From contig RPFO01000079.1 of NCBI GenBank assembly GCA_009746045.1, positions 3,365,909-3,429,908 on the forward strand: a DNA stretch of 64,000 nucleotides. The letters are read 5' to 3'. Shown piece by piece: positions 42,443 to 54,717 of the stretch. The position numbers and the translations under genes are program-made. The notes below the pieces were generated by a model, which had not been told where the DNA came from, did no database searches, and saw only the letters and a program-made list of their open reading frames with translations. Source of the DNA: Mesostigma viride. Lineage: Eukaryota; Streptophyta; Mesostigmatophyceae; Mesostigmatales; Mesostigmataceae. Each line of letters starts with the position of its first letter. Position 1 is the first letter of the stretch.

Positions 42443-44421
42443 ATGGCGAGTGTCATGGGTGGGAAGTTTGCGGAGCTCGATGGCCAACTGCTAGGGCCGA
42501 TTGAAAGTCTCTATGTGACGTACACCAAGGGATGGTCAGAGAGAGACCTTTACTGTTTGACGTTCGTTATTGTCGTCAGTGCTTATGTCCTGGGCTCGCT
42601 GCCGTTCTTAATTCTCGACCTGTTGCGGCTACCCTTCTTCGAAAGGCGACGCTTACAACCTAGAGTCCGCAACAGTACAGAAAGTATCGCCAAATGCGTG
42701 AAATCAGTTCTCGCTATATTCTTCTTTATAATTCTTCCTATCCAGCTGACCTCATATCCCATTTTCCAGGTAAGCTTGTTAACAAATTCAGGACGATTTG
42801 TAATTAAATTCTATGTACAATAGCTGCTTTTCTGTTTTAGATGCGGTGAGTCGAAGAGCTTTTTGGTAGCCCAGAGCAGAACGATATGACAATAGTAGAC
42901 TTTGGTGATCGTTTTCGTTGGAAGCCCACTTGGTTGGGTGCCATAAAGGTAAGTCTAGCTGGGTGGCTCGTGATTCCATCTCCCATCTAGCTAGGCTCCA
43001 GATTCCATCTGTAGACGTCATCCCGTAAACGTGCCCAAGATGAAGTTCCCACCCGAGCACACAGCGCACATGCAAGTTGTACCCTTACAACAATAATTAT
43101 TGAATGAGTTCTAAACTTTAACGCTCACTGTTCTGACACTCTCTGCTCATCTGGCTGGGCCATAACCCTGCCCTCCCATCTGACCCCCATTCCTTTTTCT
43201 TCTCCCCCCCCCCCCCCCTTCCCTTACCTCCCTCTCCGTCCTCTCAACCCCTTCCCCGTGCCCCCTCCTCCCCTTTCCCTCCAACTTCCGCCTGCCCCCT
43301 CCTCCCCTTCCCCTCCAACTTCACCACCCCTCCCCGGTCCCTTTCCCTCCAACTCTCCCTCTCTCCCTCTCTCTCCCCGCCCCCCCCCCACACCACAGTT
43401 CTTCGGAATCAACGGCTCCCTCCCGCTCCCCTCCGGCTGGGAGATCCTCTCCCAGCTGGTCGTCTTCCTGCTTGTGGAGGACTACACCAACTACTGGATC
43501 CACCGCTGGCTGCACACCGACTGGGCGTACAAGCACATCCATTACATGCATCACGAGTTCTCCGCCCCGATGGGGTTTGCGGCGTCCTACGCGCACCCGA
43601 TCGAGGTCCTCGCGCTAGGACTGCCCGCGTTCCTGGGCCCCGCGCTCACGGGGTGCCACCTGGTCACGATCTGGATCTGGTTCCCCCTGCGCCAGCTGGA
43701 GGCCGTGGAGACGCACTGCGGGTAAGCGCAGACTGCAGGCATTAGTTCTGTACCCTTTGAACTGCGGGTAAGCACAGAATGCAAGAGCTAGTTTTGTACC
43801 CCTCAAACTTCGGGTAAGCGCACTTGAGAGATTTACTGTTGCGGCTGAGACCTTGTTGGGAATATATAACAGTGCTGTGTTAGATCTCTTCACGCTGCGG
43901 GTAAGGGCATGAAGATTTACTGTTGTGGGTAAGACTGCATCGCACCTGAGCTGCGGGTAACGTTCTAAATCTAGTGCAGGCAAGACTCTGCTGCACTATG
44001 GTGATTATGGGTTGTTATGGGTTACTCTTGGGTTACTACGCTTGTTATGGGTTATCCTTGCTTGCGCCCTACTGCAACCACTGCGGGCAAGGACGCTGCA
44101 CGTTGTAAGTGATGGATGCTGGCTGGCCATCTTCTTCAATTAATCTGGCAAGCATGGGGGCTGGGCCTCTTTCCCATCCTTGCCACATGCAGATGCAGAT
44201 AGGGGCACCCATGGCACTGGAGCGAGGGCAGAGATGCAAAGGGGAAGAAGTGGGAAAGCTGCCTCAGAGCTTGTCATGAAGACATCTAGTAGATGCCTGC
44301 CTTCGTTTGTTGATATGGCTTATCATAATTTTCATCTGCAAGAATATGCTCCCCTCGCTGGGCCAGCTACACCATTCTTGCCTGAAGTCAATTTTCCAGC
44401 CTCGCTCTATCCCCCCTCCCC

Positions 44422-44454
<33 letters not shown>

Positions 44455-45258
44455 TTTCCCCCTCCCCCTCTTTCTCACCCCTTTCCTGCCTTTCCTAACG
44501 CACCCTTACTCAATACTCTCGGCATGCCTGGCCCTTGTGCAGCTATAACCTTCGTTGGTGGCCCACAAAACTCATCCCCTTCTATGGGGGCGCGGAGTAC
44601 CACGACCACCACCACCTGGTCGGCCAGCAGTCGCGCGGCAACTTTGCATCCATCTTCACGATATGTGACTACATCTATGGGACAGACAAGGTGGGCATAG
44701 AGAAACTAACATGTTTGTAGTAAATAAAATCTGTAATTATAGATACAGCGAGCATGCGCCCACAGATTGCGTGTGTGTACGCTTCAAGGCCAGGAAATCA
44801 TGCTTGAAGGGATGTGCAAGGTAGGGCCTGTGACATGTCCTTGTAAGCTGTCGTGGTCTTTACAAGAGTCACCGATGTTAGGAGGAGTGATGGGTGGATC
44901 TTCTTTGAGGGGGGGGATGCATGGGGTGGTCTTGACCATACACAGAATTGGCAAGGCCATGCAGGCGGACTGACCAGGTACTGGCCAAAGGGCTACTTTT
45001 AGAATTCCCTGGGTGATGTGGCAAGCTGGGGCTGAATCGAGCTTTGGAACTTGTTGCTCGTGCAGTTTTTTTCACGGGCATGCAAGGGCCATAATATATT
45101 TATGATGGTTGCGCTCTGAAGGTGTACTGACAAGCGGTCTGAAGTACACTTCGTGCGTTGCTCTGTTTGATGGGAAAATACTCCCACTTGTGGGCATGCT
45201 GTCGCAGGGGTACCGGACAAGGAAGCGGATGGAGGCTGCCAAGCAAAAAGACCTTTAG
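42443..45258 (+). CDS. SMO1: Methylsterol monooxygenase (sterol C-4 demethylase oxidase), SMO1-like
   Basis: Exons 42443-42769, 43399-43721, 44543-44690 and 45208-45258 join in phase to 282 residues, close to plant SMO length. The enzyme is a membrane-bound di-iron oxygenase of the ER that oxidises the C-4 methyl group of sterol precursors. The fatty-acid-hydroxylase histidine boxes are complete: HRWLH (144-148), HYMHH (157-161) and HDHHH (237-241), plus H175 and H215. The run EDYTNYWIHRW and the end YGGAEYHDHHH, DYIYGTDK, GYR match plant SMO1 better than SMO2, as I recall the families. Residues about 40-60 and 87-105 are hydrophobic segments, as expected for the membrane domain. The C-terminus KRMEAAKQKDL lacks a canonical KKXX signal. 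Intron 2 contains six sense copies of its own donor, and intron 2 also carries a long poly-C run next to its acceptor. Confidence 0.9.
43768..44090 (+). repeat. Six copies of the SMO exon-2 5' splice site
   Basis: The true junction is CACTGCGG before GTAAGC (43,722). ACTGCGG, CTTCGG, GCTGCGG, TGTGG, GCTGCGG and ACTGCGG before GTAAGC/GTAAGG/GTAAGA/GTAACG/GCAAGG recur at 43,768, 43,814, 43,901, 43,929, 43,957 and 44,086. The first two intervals are about 46 bp, and the unit includes TTAGTTCTGTACCC. Most could bind U1 snRNA. Confidence 0.75.
44418..44454. repeat. Poly-C run in SMO intron 2
   Basis: Nearly 40 C residues lie about 90 bp upstream of the exon-3 acceptor (44,543), in a C-rich tract that could serve as an extended polypyrimidine tract. 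Confidence 0.9.
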
Positions 45259-46825
45259 ATTGCTCGGCAACATAGAGTGGGCCAGAGATTACCAAGCATG
45301 ATGCTGCTACAAGCTGTCACTACTGGGGGTGGTTGAAAGTGCGCCCCCACAGCAACAAGAAGCTTCGGTGCCCTCTAATTGCAGCCGCTACAGCTCTGAA
45401 TAACTTTAGTCACATGTGGCTGGTACACATGTATGAAAGCACATGTATGGCGCTTGAATGATTTTTGAATCCTATTTTTAGCAGCACCTGATACATATAG
45501 TGTATGTGGAGCTGGCTGACCCTCCACTGCACTGTTGAGCAGCTTAGCAAACTTTGGGTGAGGTGAGACACGCATTTTGCTTACGACAAGATGCAGCTAC
45601 TCATCTTGACATCGCCAAGTTCTAATGTCACATATATTCATTGAGAATGATAAATTACGGAGGTGAGAATGGCATCCAACAGAAGGAAATTCAACCCCGA
45701 AAAGAAGAACCCTCAAGACAATAACAAGAATCTGACACGGGCAGGCATGCAAGGATCAAGCCTGGCAGCACACTTGAGGTACACCTAATGACAACACGTA
45801 CCAAACTTCAACACGCAGCAACACCTCTGCCGGCCCACCAGGCCGGCGGGAGTGACATGGCGGGTGCGTTGGCTGGCACATGACGAAAAACTGAAGCCCT
45901 GAAGTACGTGTGCGGGGTAGCTAGCTAGGCAGGCCGGCGAGTGCATAGGCTGAACAACTGATATAGCGGCGAGTGCACAGGCCGAACAACTTCTAGCTAC
46001 CCTGGCTAGCAATGGGCCGCCGGCTTGTGGGGCCGGCGACATCGAGTAGGATCATCCCCTTTGAGGGAAGCTGTTTATCGCAAATGACAGCCCATTCCTC
46101 CTTGTCAATCATGTATCAAAGAGACAACCAGCGCAGGCCAGAAATCGGGAGAATCCGGATGTATATCTAGATAGTAGTATCAAGGAGACAACCAGCGCAG
46201 ATAGTAGTATGTACACGTACATGCTCTATTTATAAAAATTAATGCGTTTTAAAAACTATTTTAATTTATAGTAAAAAATTTTTAATAGTAATTAACTAAC
46301 ATGTAGAAGTGTGTGGCAGCCAGCTATATACATAGTATCAATCAACTGACTGAAATACAGGTCAAGCAAGCTGAGGAAAATCAAAATAATCAGAAACATA
46401 GCAAAAGTTATATCCACAGGAAAGCAAGTACAATCAACTCCAGAAACTAGATCGAGCAGTAAATTGTTACTACTATGTATAGTTCTAACCTCACATGCAA
46501 CGTGATGCATCATCGCTAGTTAGCCACAAAGGATGCCACGCATCCGCGCGTAATGGCCCCCCGCGTTAGAATGTTCACCATATGGCGCTCTCTCTCATGC
46601 GCGATTTATTAAGTGAGACAACTATTCCTGGACGCATGGTGATCCAACGTCATGGATCGTATGTAGACACCCATCAAGTCCCCCGTGGACCTCCCCCTGC
46701 ATGGGGCTCACCGGCCTGGCACGCACGGCCTCACCTGGCATGGCCCCTCGTGCCTGCATGGGCCCACCCTCACCTGGCCCCACCCCAACATCACAAGTGC
46801 CCACACTCTCTCTTTGTCGTGTCGC
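45259..46825. other. Intergenic region with element fragments
   Basis: Bases 45,635-45,670 hold an inverted copy of the ATTCATTGAGAATGATAAAT repeat. Bases 46,118-46,205 contain two GAGACAACCAGCGCAG signatures, the first followed by AAATCGGGAGAATCCGGA. A palindrome-prone AT tract lies at 46,230-46,290. No gene was recognised. It separates the convergent 3' ends of the sterol oxidase and flavoprotein genes. Confidence 0.5.
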
Positions 46826-49800
46826 CTAGTGCACGTGGCACAGCATGACCTTGGGGTCGTGCTTTGCCACCAGCGCCCGCAACCGCGTCTCCTCGGGAGA
46901 CCTCGCGTCCTTGGCCGCCGCCTTGCCATCGTCCTCCATGGACATGTTCTGATAGTACCCGCACGTGAGGCATTCCTTCTCCAGGAAGTCCCACACCATG
47001 CTGCGCACAAACTCTCGGCCGACCTCGAACCGCTCCAGCAACTCGGGCCGGTCCTCCGGCTCGCGGAACGGCACGCTCTCCCAGATGAGCATCAGGTACT
47101 TGCACTGCCGCATGGAATACGCGGTCGCGTCCGGTGGGACGCGTTCGGCCGCGTCGCCCAGCCGGACCAGCGCCACGGTGACGTTGCTGGGTTTATGCGC
47201 CTCCACGTAGGGAAGCAGCTTGTCCGCGAACGCCGCGGGGTCGTCCAGGACCTTGTCGTTCCTGAGGTATCGCGACCGCATGTAGTAGCGCTGCTGCGCG
47301 GGGAAGATGCGCAATGGGACGCGCTGAATGCCCAGGTAATCCATCGCGGCCACCTCGCAGAACGCGGGGCGGGCCAGCTCCAGAAACTCCTGCCGCAGCC
47401 AGGTGTCCCCCCTGGCAGGGTCACCGATCCACGCGTGCTGAAGCACCACGCCCATACGGCCGTCCAGCTCGGGGCGGTTGGCAAACGCCAGCATTGGCAT
47501 CGCGTCGGTGGGCAGCCGGCTCTCGACAGTCAGTGACAGGAACCGGTTCAGGACGACCCGCGCGTGCTCCATATCCCACATGGCGTAGCCGGCGTGTCCG
47601 TGCTTGTCACCCTGGAACACCTGCAGGGGGTGCAGCCGCAGCTTGAACCTAGGGGTTGCAAGGGCGTTCAAACGGGTGCAGCGGTGGAACGGGTACACAG
47701 CCACAGGGGGGGTGCGGTGCAGGCGAGGAAGGGTGAGGCAGGGGTAAGGGTTTGGGGGCGGTTGGATGGGGGAAGGCGAGGAAAAAGAGGAGGCCAAAGG
47801 GACAATTCACAAAGACGAATTGATCTCAAGCATTGTCACTTAGAGAGTCCAGAGCAGGCATGATCTTAAAGCGGTCAAACATTTCCCTTGAAGTGCAGGT
47901 TACCATACTTACTATAAACAAGATTATTATAATAGACCATACCCAGGCTGCTGTGGTCCAGATGACTATCATGAACAAGATTAATACAATAGACCATACC
48001 CGGGATATTACCTGGTTTAATACTATGCAGTAGACTGGTCAACGTGTGGCCACAGTAATATGTACTATTTACATAGTATATGCCATGTTTAACAATACAA
48101 CTAATCGGTTCACTCTGAACGTAGTTTTACTAGCGCATGGGGGAAAGATAGGGCCGCTATGGTTTGGCCTGCGATGTGGAAGGCTGTCTGCGACATGGGT
48201 TGGGTGATGCGGTCTTTACAAAGGGTTTCAACCTTGCCTAATTCACTTTGAAAGACCCGGTTGTTTACATAGGTTGGCGACTATTGTTGGAAGGTCCGAA
48301 AAATGAGTAGTAGGCTTTGTACAACTTGTTTGCAAAGATTCGTGATTGCTTGTTAATGGTGCACCAGATATGATGCTAGAGACCTGTGGGTCGGCTGGTT
48401 GCCTAGCAAATCTGAATGACGGTGTGTTTTTAGTAAGTCGTAAGAAAATATCAGAAATTAGACTCGGACCGACCCAAAGGGGGGATGGGCAAGATTAGGG
48501 GCTGTTAGATTTGAGGACCTTGTGTACTTATCCCGGAACGGTTATCGTACTAACCTGGGGGTGTCTGGTCACGTGGTGTTTTCAGGACTTCTCAGGCCGG
48601 TGCGTGACACGTGCCGGTTTATTAGGATGATGTCAGCCTGTGTGTCGGGGGCCCATGCCTTAAGCAAGCTAGGCAGGCAATGATCCACGATTGTTTCTCT
48701 TTCCCTGTCTGCCACCCTGGAGGCTTCTTGCTTCCGCGTGCGGACTGAGAAACCTGAAGGCCACTGTAACTGCCAGCATGGTGCTGCATTTGTGGCAGGG
48801 CTCCACTTATTGTTTCGGTCAAATGCGGGTCTGCTTGGGAGCTTAGTGTTCTTAATAAATATCCCACTCACCGCGTGGCCACGCCGAACCGCCACCCGGC
48901 GCCGCGGATGCCCCAGAACAGCTCTCGGTCGGTCTCTTCTGACACCGTCACCACGCTGCCGTCGGTCTTGACCAGCTCCACCTCCAGCAGGTTGTCAATG
49001 GACAGGCCGTGCTTGGGGGTCAGGAAGCCGAATCCACCATCTGGGAGGGGTCGACCGACGATGCCCGCAGCGCATGGAGACCGGTCGACGGATGCAAGGA
49101 AAAGCAGCACATAATTATTTGCAGGAGCAGGCATGCGGTGCCCAAACCGCCGTCTGGTGCGCTAGAATTACCGCCGTCGGGGGCGCTAGAACTACAGCAT
49201 GCGGGGCCGCGAGAGCCAGAGGGGGAGCACATGGATTGAGTCCAGGTAGTGAATCGTCTCAAGGACCCCATCCGTTGGTGGTTTGCAAACGTGTCTGTGC
49301 GCGCTGTTCTTGTTTCTGTTGTCGGGTTGATCAGGCTGGTGACGCGGGCTCGCATAACGTACGCCGCATACGGGTACCCGTTGATGCCAATGCCGAGAGA
49401 TGGTGAGAGAGACAGCCAGCGTGTGCGGACAAGGCCCCGCCGTCTCAGCACCCCACGGACACCATCTCTACTTGATGATGAAACCCCTGGGACGGCACGC
49501 TCGTGCTGGCATGTTCACCGCATACAGTGTTACCACAGTCACATACTATGACACCGCGACACGTCTCAAATGACAGGGATTGAGCCTGACACGCTGCACG
49601 AGGGTCGAATGGCATCGAACAGCGCAGCATGACTGAATGGGAAAGACACAAGTCACGGAAATCCAGGCATAACAACGATGAAACTGGTTTACAAACGCAT
49701 GTAGATAACACCAGGCCATCAACCCACCTGATCACTAATTTTGCCGATTGCACACTCCAGTTTGACTTGGTGTGGCCACATGGGGGTGGCGCCTAAACAG

Positions 49801-51885
49801 TGAGCTGCAGAGAGAGAAGCGGGAAGCCTGGATGTACGGTCAGCAGGGCAGCGGACCTCATCACCCCCCAACAAGAACGGAAACAAGGGGCTGCCCTGCG
49901 AAGCTGTAGACCCCAAACACCCACCCCTGAACACCCAGACCTGTACAGAAGACCCCTTACCTGCCCTTAACTCACCCCACACACCCAACCCCGACAACCA
50001 TCGGGAAATTATACTTCCACTTGACGTTTTAATCCCTGACACCAAACTCTGAGCACCCGACCCCCCAATACCAACCCAATCCCAAAGCCCGTTGCCCAAC
50101 CCAACACCCCCCGCCCCCCACCCACCCCCCATACCCACACCCCAATGCCCATCCCCAACCGCCATCCCCACCCCACCCATTGGCAACACCCACCCAGGGT
50201 GAACCCGGCGATGCCGGCGTCGGGGTAGAGCGCACCGACCGCGGCCAGGTTGTGGCCCACCGTCTCATTGTCCAAGTCCTTGATCAGGCAGCCGCCCTCC
50301 ACCCACGCGTGGCGCTCCTTGGGGAACACCTGTGGGGGGTGGGGGGTGGGGGGTGGGGGGTGGGGGGTGGGGGGTGGGGGTGGGGGTGGGGGGTGGGGGT
50401 GGGGGTGGGGTGGGGGGTGGGGGTGGGGGGGGGGGTGGGGGTGGGGGTGGGGGGTGGGGGTGGGGGGGGGGTGGGGGTGGGGTGGGGGTGGGGGGTGGGG
50501 GTGGGGGGTGGGGGGTGGGGGGTGGGGGTGGGGGGTGGGGGGGTGGGGGGTGGGGGTGGGGGGTGGGGGTGGGGGGTGGGGGTGGGGGGTGGGGGTGGGG
50601 GGTGGGGGGTCAAAGAGGAAGGAAAAAGGCGAGAGCGGGCGGGGTAAAAGACCAGGTAAGGGAGACGTTTCCGAAAGAAACATCAGCGAAGGATTTCTGA
50701 ACTTTTTACAGGGAAAAGCTCAGAAAAGGTTGAGGAGTAGCAAGTTCAGTAACTAGTCGTGAAGGGGCGAGTGGGGTGGGGGCTGGGGGTCAAGAGAGAC
50801 GGGGGAAAGAGTGGTGTTGGGGTCCTTGGGGAACACCTACCGTCGGGGTTGGGAAAACAGGTCGGGAAAAAGCCAGGGACAGGGATTGCAGGGAGAAGGG
50901 AGCATGGATGGATGGACAAAGGAGAACAGTAATTGGATATTGAGAACTGGCAGGTCAAATGTCCGTGTACGAAGGACACTCTCTCACAGGTGTAACGAGT
51001 CTGATTTATTGAGAAGGAACCAGAAGTAAGAAGCATGAAGCATGAATAATGAAACAATGAAACAAAACCCACTGCCAAACCCCATGGCTGGGCCAACAAG
51101 CGAATGCTGGGGCTGCACCCTTGCTGGCCGCCGGGATGATGCCCCCACCATGGACAACTTTAAACACGCCCCCAGCCCCCAAAATGCTGCTATATCCGCC
51201 ACATGCCACCTGTCGCGCGACTGTGAAATCAAGCGTGCACACCTGCAAATATAAGTAAAGATACTCAAGAAAGTGCTACAGGAAAGCAAAAGGATGATGG
51301 GGGAACCACCACAACAAGACACCGTCTTGACATCACAAGTATGTTACCTGCACCCCCCTCATGTGGCGAAGATCGATGACAAGCAATCCAGCCAAGGATT
51401 CGCCGCCCAACATGTGCCGTCCTCCTGCACGGTTGTGCTCAGAGACAAAGAGTTAAAATTCGGAAGGTGGCGAACACGACCACGAGATCTCGCACCACCG
51501 CAACGTGCCGAAACGATAAAAATAAACAAGTGGCTGCGTCTTGAGACAATTTGTCTGTAGCCCCACACAAATATGAATAAGCATTATAAGTATCCGGGAA
51601 GGCGAAGCTTGCACGGCGCAGCGACCGTAGCGAGTTCTTCCTACCTGCCACGCTCACACCCAGTTTCAATTGATCCGCGAAACGGAGACAGCGCTGGACA
51701 TCGCTGACGCCGTGGCAGAGCACAATAAAGCCGGGCTTAGACTCAACATCCTTGTTGAAGCTGCCCCTGAAATCATCGTATTCCGGATCGCTTTGCAAAA
51801 TCAGCTTCCCCCGAAGTTTGGATTCGAACTCGCTTACATGCGCGTCCTTGTGCGACGCTACATCCATCACATGCGCGCCAGCCAT
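46826..51885 (-). CDS. FAD-linked oxidoreductase (berberine-bridge-like / PCMH-type)
   Basis: Minus-strand exons 51885-51645, 51424-51348, 51242-51210, 50329-50194, 49040-48872 and 47648-46826 join with consistent phase to 492 residues. The FAD-binding domain is recognisable. It runs DPEYDDFRGSFNKDVESKP, then VSVAGGRHMLGG with H84 at the usual flavin-linked position, then LLVIDLRHMRGV, AWVEGGCLIKDLD and IAGFTL-DGGFGFLTPKHGLS. The conserved SIDNLLEVELVKTDG and LFWGIRGAGWRFGVATRF follow. The C-terminal half is the substrate domain and ends LRALVAKHDPKVM, the usual family ending. The cysteine that makes the second flavin bond in berberine bridge enzyme is not seen, so linkage would be single. 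The substrate is unknown; relatives oxidise sugars, alkaloids or alcohols with O2. There is no clear signal peptide. Exon 3 is only 33 nt. Confidence 0.85.
50331..50610. repeat. GGGGGT/GGGGGGT array
   Basis: About 280 bp of G-runs separated by single T lie immediately upstream (minus sense) of the flavoprotein exon-4 acceptor at 50,329. On the coding strand it is CCCCCA-rich, so it doubles as the polypyrimidine tract. The plus strand could form G-quadruplexes. Confidence 0.95.
50816..50846 (-). repeat. Copy of the flavoprotein exon-4 start
   Basis: On the minus strand, TAG followed by GTGTTCCCCAAGGA repeats the true acceptor and exon start, CAG followed by GTGTTCCCCAAGGA (50,329). It lies about 500 bp upstream in the same intron. 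Confidence 0.6.
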
Positions 51886-54202
51886 GCTTGCTTCCTTTCT
51901 TTGTGACGGTTAGGGATGAGTATGCTAGATGAGAAAAGACCCCAAACGTGTGTAAATCTTTAGCAGGGCACCCGCTTAGGGTAAGCCAGCGACGTTTCGC
52001 CCGCTTAACAAGGATTTCGCACTCCGTAGATTGCATCTTTGCCTGGATCTGTCAGACGCCGGATACGTCACAGGCAGAACATGATCAATGGCTTCCACAA
52101 TACCTAAGCTCGTTCTATTTTCCTGCAAACATCGGCGCTTCAGGATCGCTTCCGTAAATTTTCTCAGCGCAATGTCTACTTCATCCAGCACAGCATGATG
52201 CAATGATGCGCTAAATTTGATATTTGGTGCCCCCCGACCAAAGGATTTCCCGAGTTCAGAATGAAAGGTGCAAGGGCGGACATATTTCGCAGAGCACAAC
52301 CAGGTGGTCGAGGCCTCAGCAGTCGACACGTGGCAGCGGCTTCGCGGACAGGCATGACTTGATGGCAATCGGCAAGTCACAGCTCAGCTCAGCTCAGTAC
52401 TAATCACAGCCTCACAGGGAAGCAGGTCGCAGCAGCTACAGCGACGGCGATGGCGATTGGCGGCAGGTGAATTGATTAATTAATTAGTCAGGTGAGTCTC
52501 GCCAGCTTTCCCGCGAATATCAGTGGCCGCTATGTGGCACGGCCATGAGGAGGCGTTGAACGGTTCATTATTTGGTTTTTATGAGTTGGGCGACGTACTG
52601 GGGCAAGGGAAGCGCATGTTAGACCAGCTCCTCGCCCGTTTTCAATGGGGAAACCCTAGGCACACCACCGGAACCCTTACGGCCGGACTCGGGTGTGATG
52701 CGGCACCATGCTAGATATTTCCGTGGTATATCGACTACATACCATTTTATTGATTCTAAACGCCCGGATGCTCAGCTAAACGGAGATTCGTGCAGACTTT
52801 TACTGGGGTTTTCCGGCATGGCGGTGCCTGAAAATAGCGGTAAGGCGTGATCGTGACTATTGCTACGGTATGCTGTATTATCCTGGAAATTGCCTCTGCC
52901 ACCGGCTCACTAGTGCTTGCAGGCGTAAGGTTATCATTCTTTTTGGACATAGTTTCTGGCCCCCTTTTTAATGCCCACGCCAGTTTCCCACTTACATTAG
53001 TTATATCTCCTGACCTCTGCCCAGCCTGTCTACAACTGCCATCTCAATCAGCTTTGCTTGCATGTCAGCCATAGCAGGTTCCAGCTGTTCAGTCATATTT
53101 AGGTGTTGTATAGGTCTTGAAGCCTTGTATATATCGTGGGAAGTGATTGATATTGTGGGATGTGATTGTTGGTGGTTATTACTGCGTATTGTTTGTGCAA
53201 TCTGACCAGCTAGGTGTCCGTAATCATGGTGTATAACCATGTGTTGTTAGCATCTTGCCACCATGCAAATGCTGGCTAGCATGCGTTTCAGCGTCATGGT
53301 TGCCAGCAGGTAACCTCATGGAACCTATTCAAGCCTTGTATTAGATATTCCTCTTTCTTTCAGTACTGCACACGTAGTGGAAGCAAAACTCAGCACACGT
53401 CCCTAATTTCGATGAGGCGCGTACTCAACACACTGTGAGAGTGGATGATCCTTTAGCTATAATGGCTGCCTGGTTTAGTAATATTATGACATCCACTGAT
53501 GATTTCTGATGCATGTATTCTGTATGACTTCTCGTACCACCTGTTTTCAACCTTTTTTCAAGTTCAGTCATGGACAGACCCCCCTGTATCTATAATTCAG
53601 GTGACAATGAGACAACAATCGGGAGCAGACGAGAAATCTGGAGTTCTAATCCGGACCGTGGTAGCTCGAGCATGCAGCTATCTTTTCCGTGTTCTCGAGT
53701 CGTTCAGGATGATGGATATTGAATGAGACAACTAAATATTACGTGAGACAACATGGATATGGAGATGGAAATGTGTAGCCTTGTTCGTTGAAATTGTGGC
53801 TTGCAAACGTTAAGAGCGACTAGATGCACCTAGACGGTGATGCCGGAAACAACTTCCGTGGTCTCCTTGATCTTGCGTGTATGTTTCAGGGGGTATGTTT
53901 CTAAATTAATGGGATCAGAGCGAGTGTATATATGCCAGGATTTTGTAGGTCAATCTATCGGTAGCTGCAATAAACCTTGTTGGGTTCAAACCTTACTGGG
54001 CTTTCAGTAAAGTATAAACTAAGTGACACAACTACGTGCATGCCTATGAATTTTTTTTTACCCCAGGTGCTGTATATATTCGTGATCCAACTAATTTAGT
54101 AAGTGCACCATACGTACGTACACGTGAACTCCAAAAATGCAACAACGCGCTATATATACTAATATCTTCAGGGTTCTTCTTAATTATATATACATGCATG
54201 CA
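51886..54202. other. Region upstream of the flavoprotein gene, no supported gene
   Basis: A 134-residue minus frame (51,976-52,380) has no recognisable domain and no clear splice context; it may include 5' UTR. A short TTAA tract lies at 52,472-52,486. Bases 53,600-53,860 hold a fragment of the palindromic element from the left edge. Low-complexity AT sequence follows to 54,200. Confidence 0.45.
53600..53860 (+). mobile_element. Fragment of the left-edge palindromic element
   Basis: It contains AATGAGACAACAATCGGGAG, TCCGGACCGTGGTAGCTCGA, a TTCAGGATGATGGATATTGA block and GCGACTAGATGCACCTAGAC with GGTGATGCCGGAAAC. The order is the same as at 240-460. Only one arm is present. Confidence 0.55.
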
Positions 54203-54717
54203 TGCACAACGGTACGAGCCGCGCCAAAATCTGCCCTCGTAAGCGGTACCCGAAAAGTGGCGCCAAATGCGATTTTTGGTGTGCGCGTGCACGAAAGTGA
54301 CCGAATTCCGGGCGACAGGCATGGCGGTCTGGCAGGCGATGCTGAGCGTGTATAAAGGCAATATCAAGGCTGAAATTTTACGATTATCCTCCTAAGGTGT
54401 TATTAGATCCACCACTGTCTTTTTTTCGCCATAAAATTTGCGGAATCGAACAGCATGTTGCGTCATTCATAGGTGGGTGCCTGAATGGTCGCAGATTTTC
54501 TCTCGACCCCACCTGACCGCAGCAAAAAATTTTCCCGATGAAGTGCGCCCTAAGATCGGGGTTTCCATCATAAACGATACATTTTTTAATTCTAAAGACT
54601 TTGACCGAACGACTTTCTTCATTACCGCTGCAACTTTTTTTTCCTGAGCTACCGCATATTTCCGACCAATTTCAAGGCTGCGTCAGGCTTGGCAGACCCA
54701 TACTTCGTATATATATA
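54203..54717. repeat. Right inverted-repeat arm, piece 1
   Basis: It is the reverse complement of 4530-5046. Homology ends exactly at a GTTGTGC sequence, where the left arm carries a truncated retrotransposon end and the right arm continues into AT-rich DNA. Confidence 0.75.

Noticed and set aside
47833-48868. Possible extra exons in flavoprotein intron 5
   Set aside because: Exon 5 joins exon 6 directly in phase (GVATRFKLRLH), and no conserved segment is missing.
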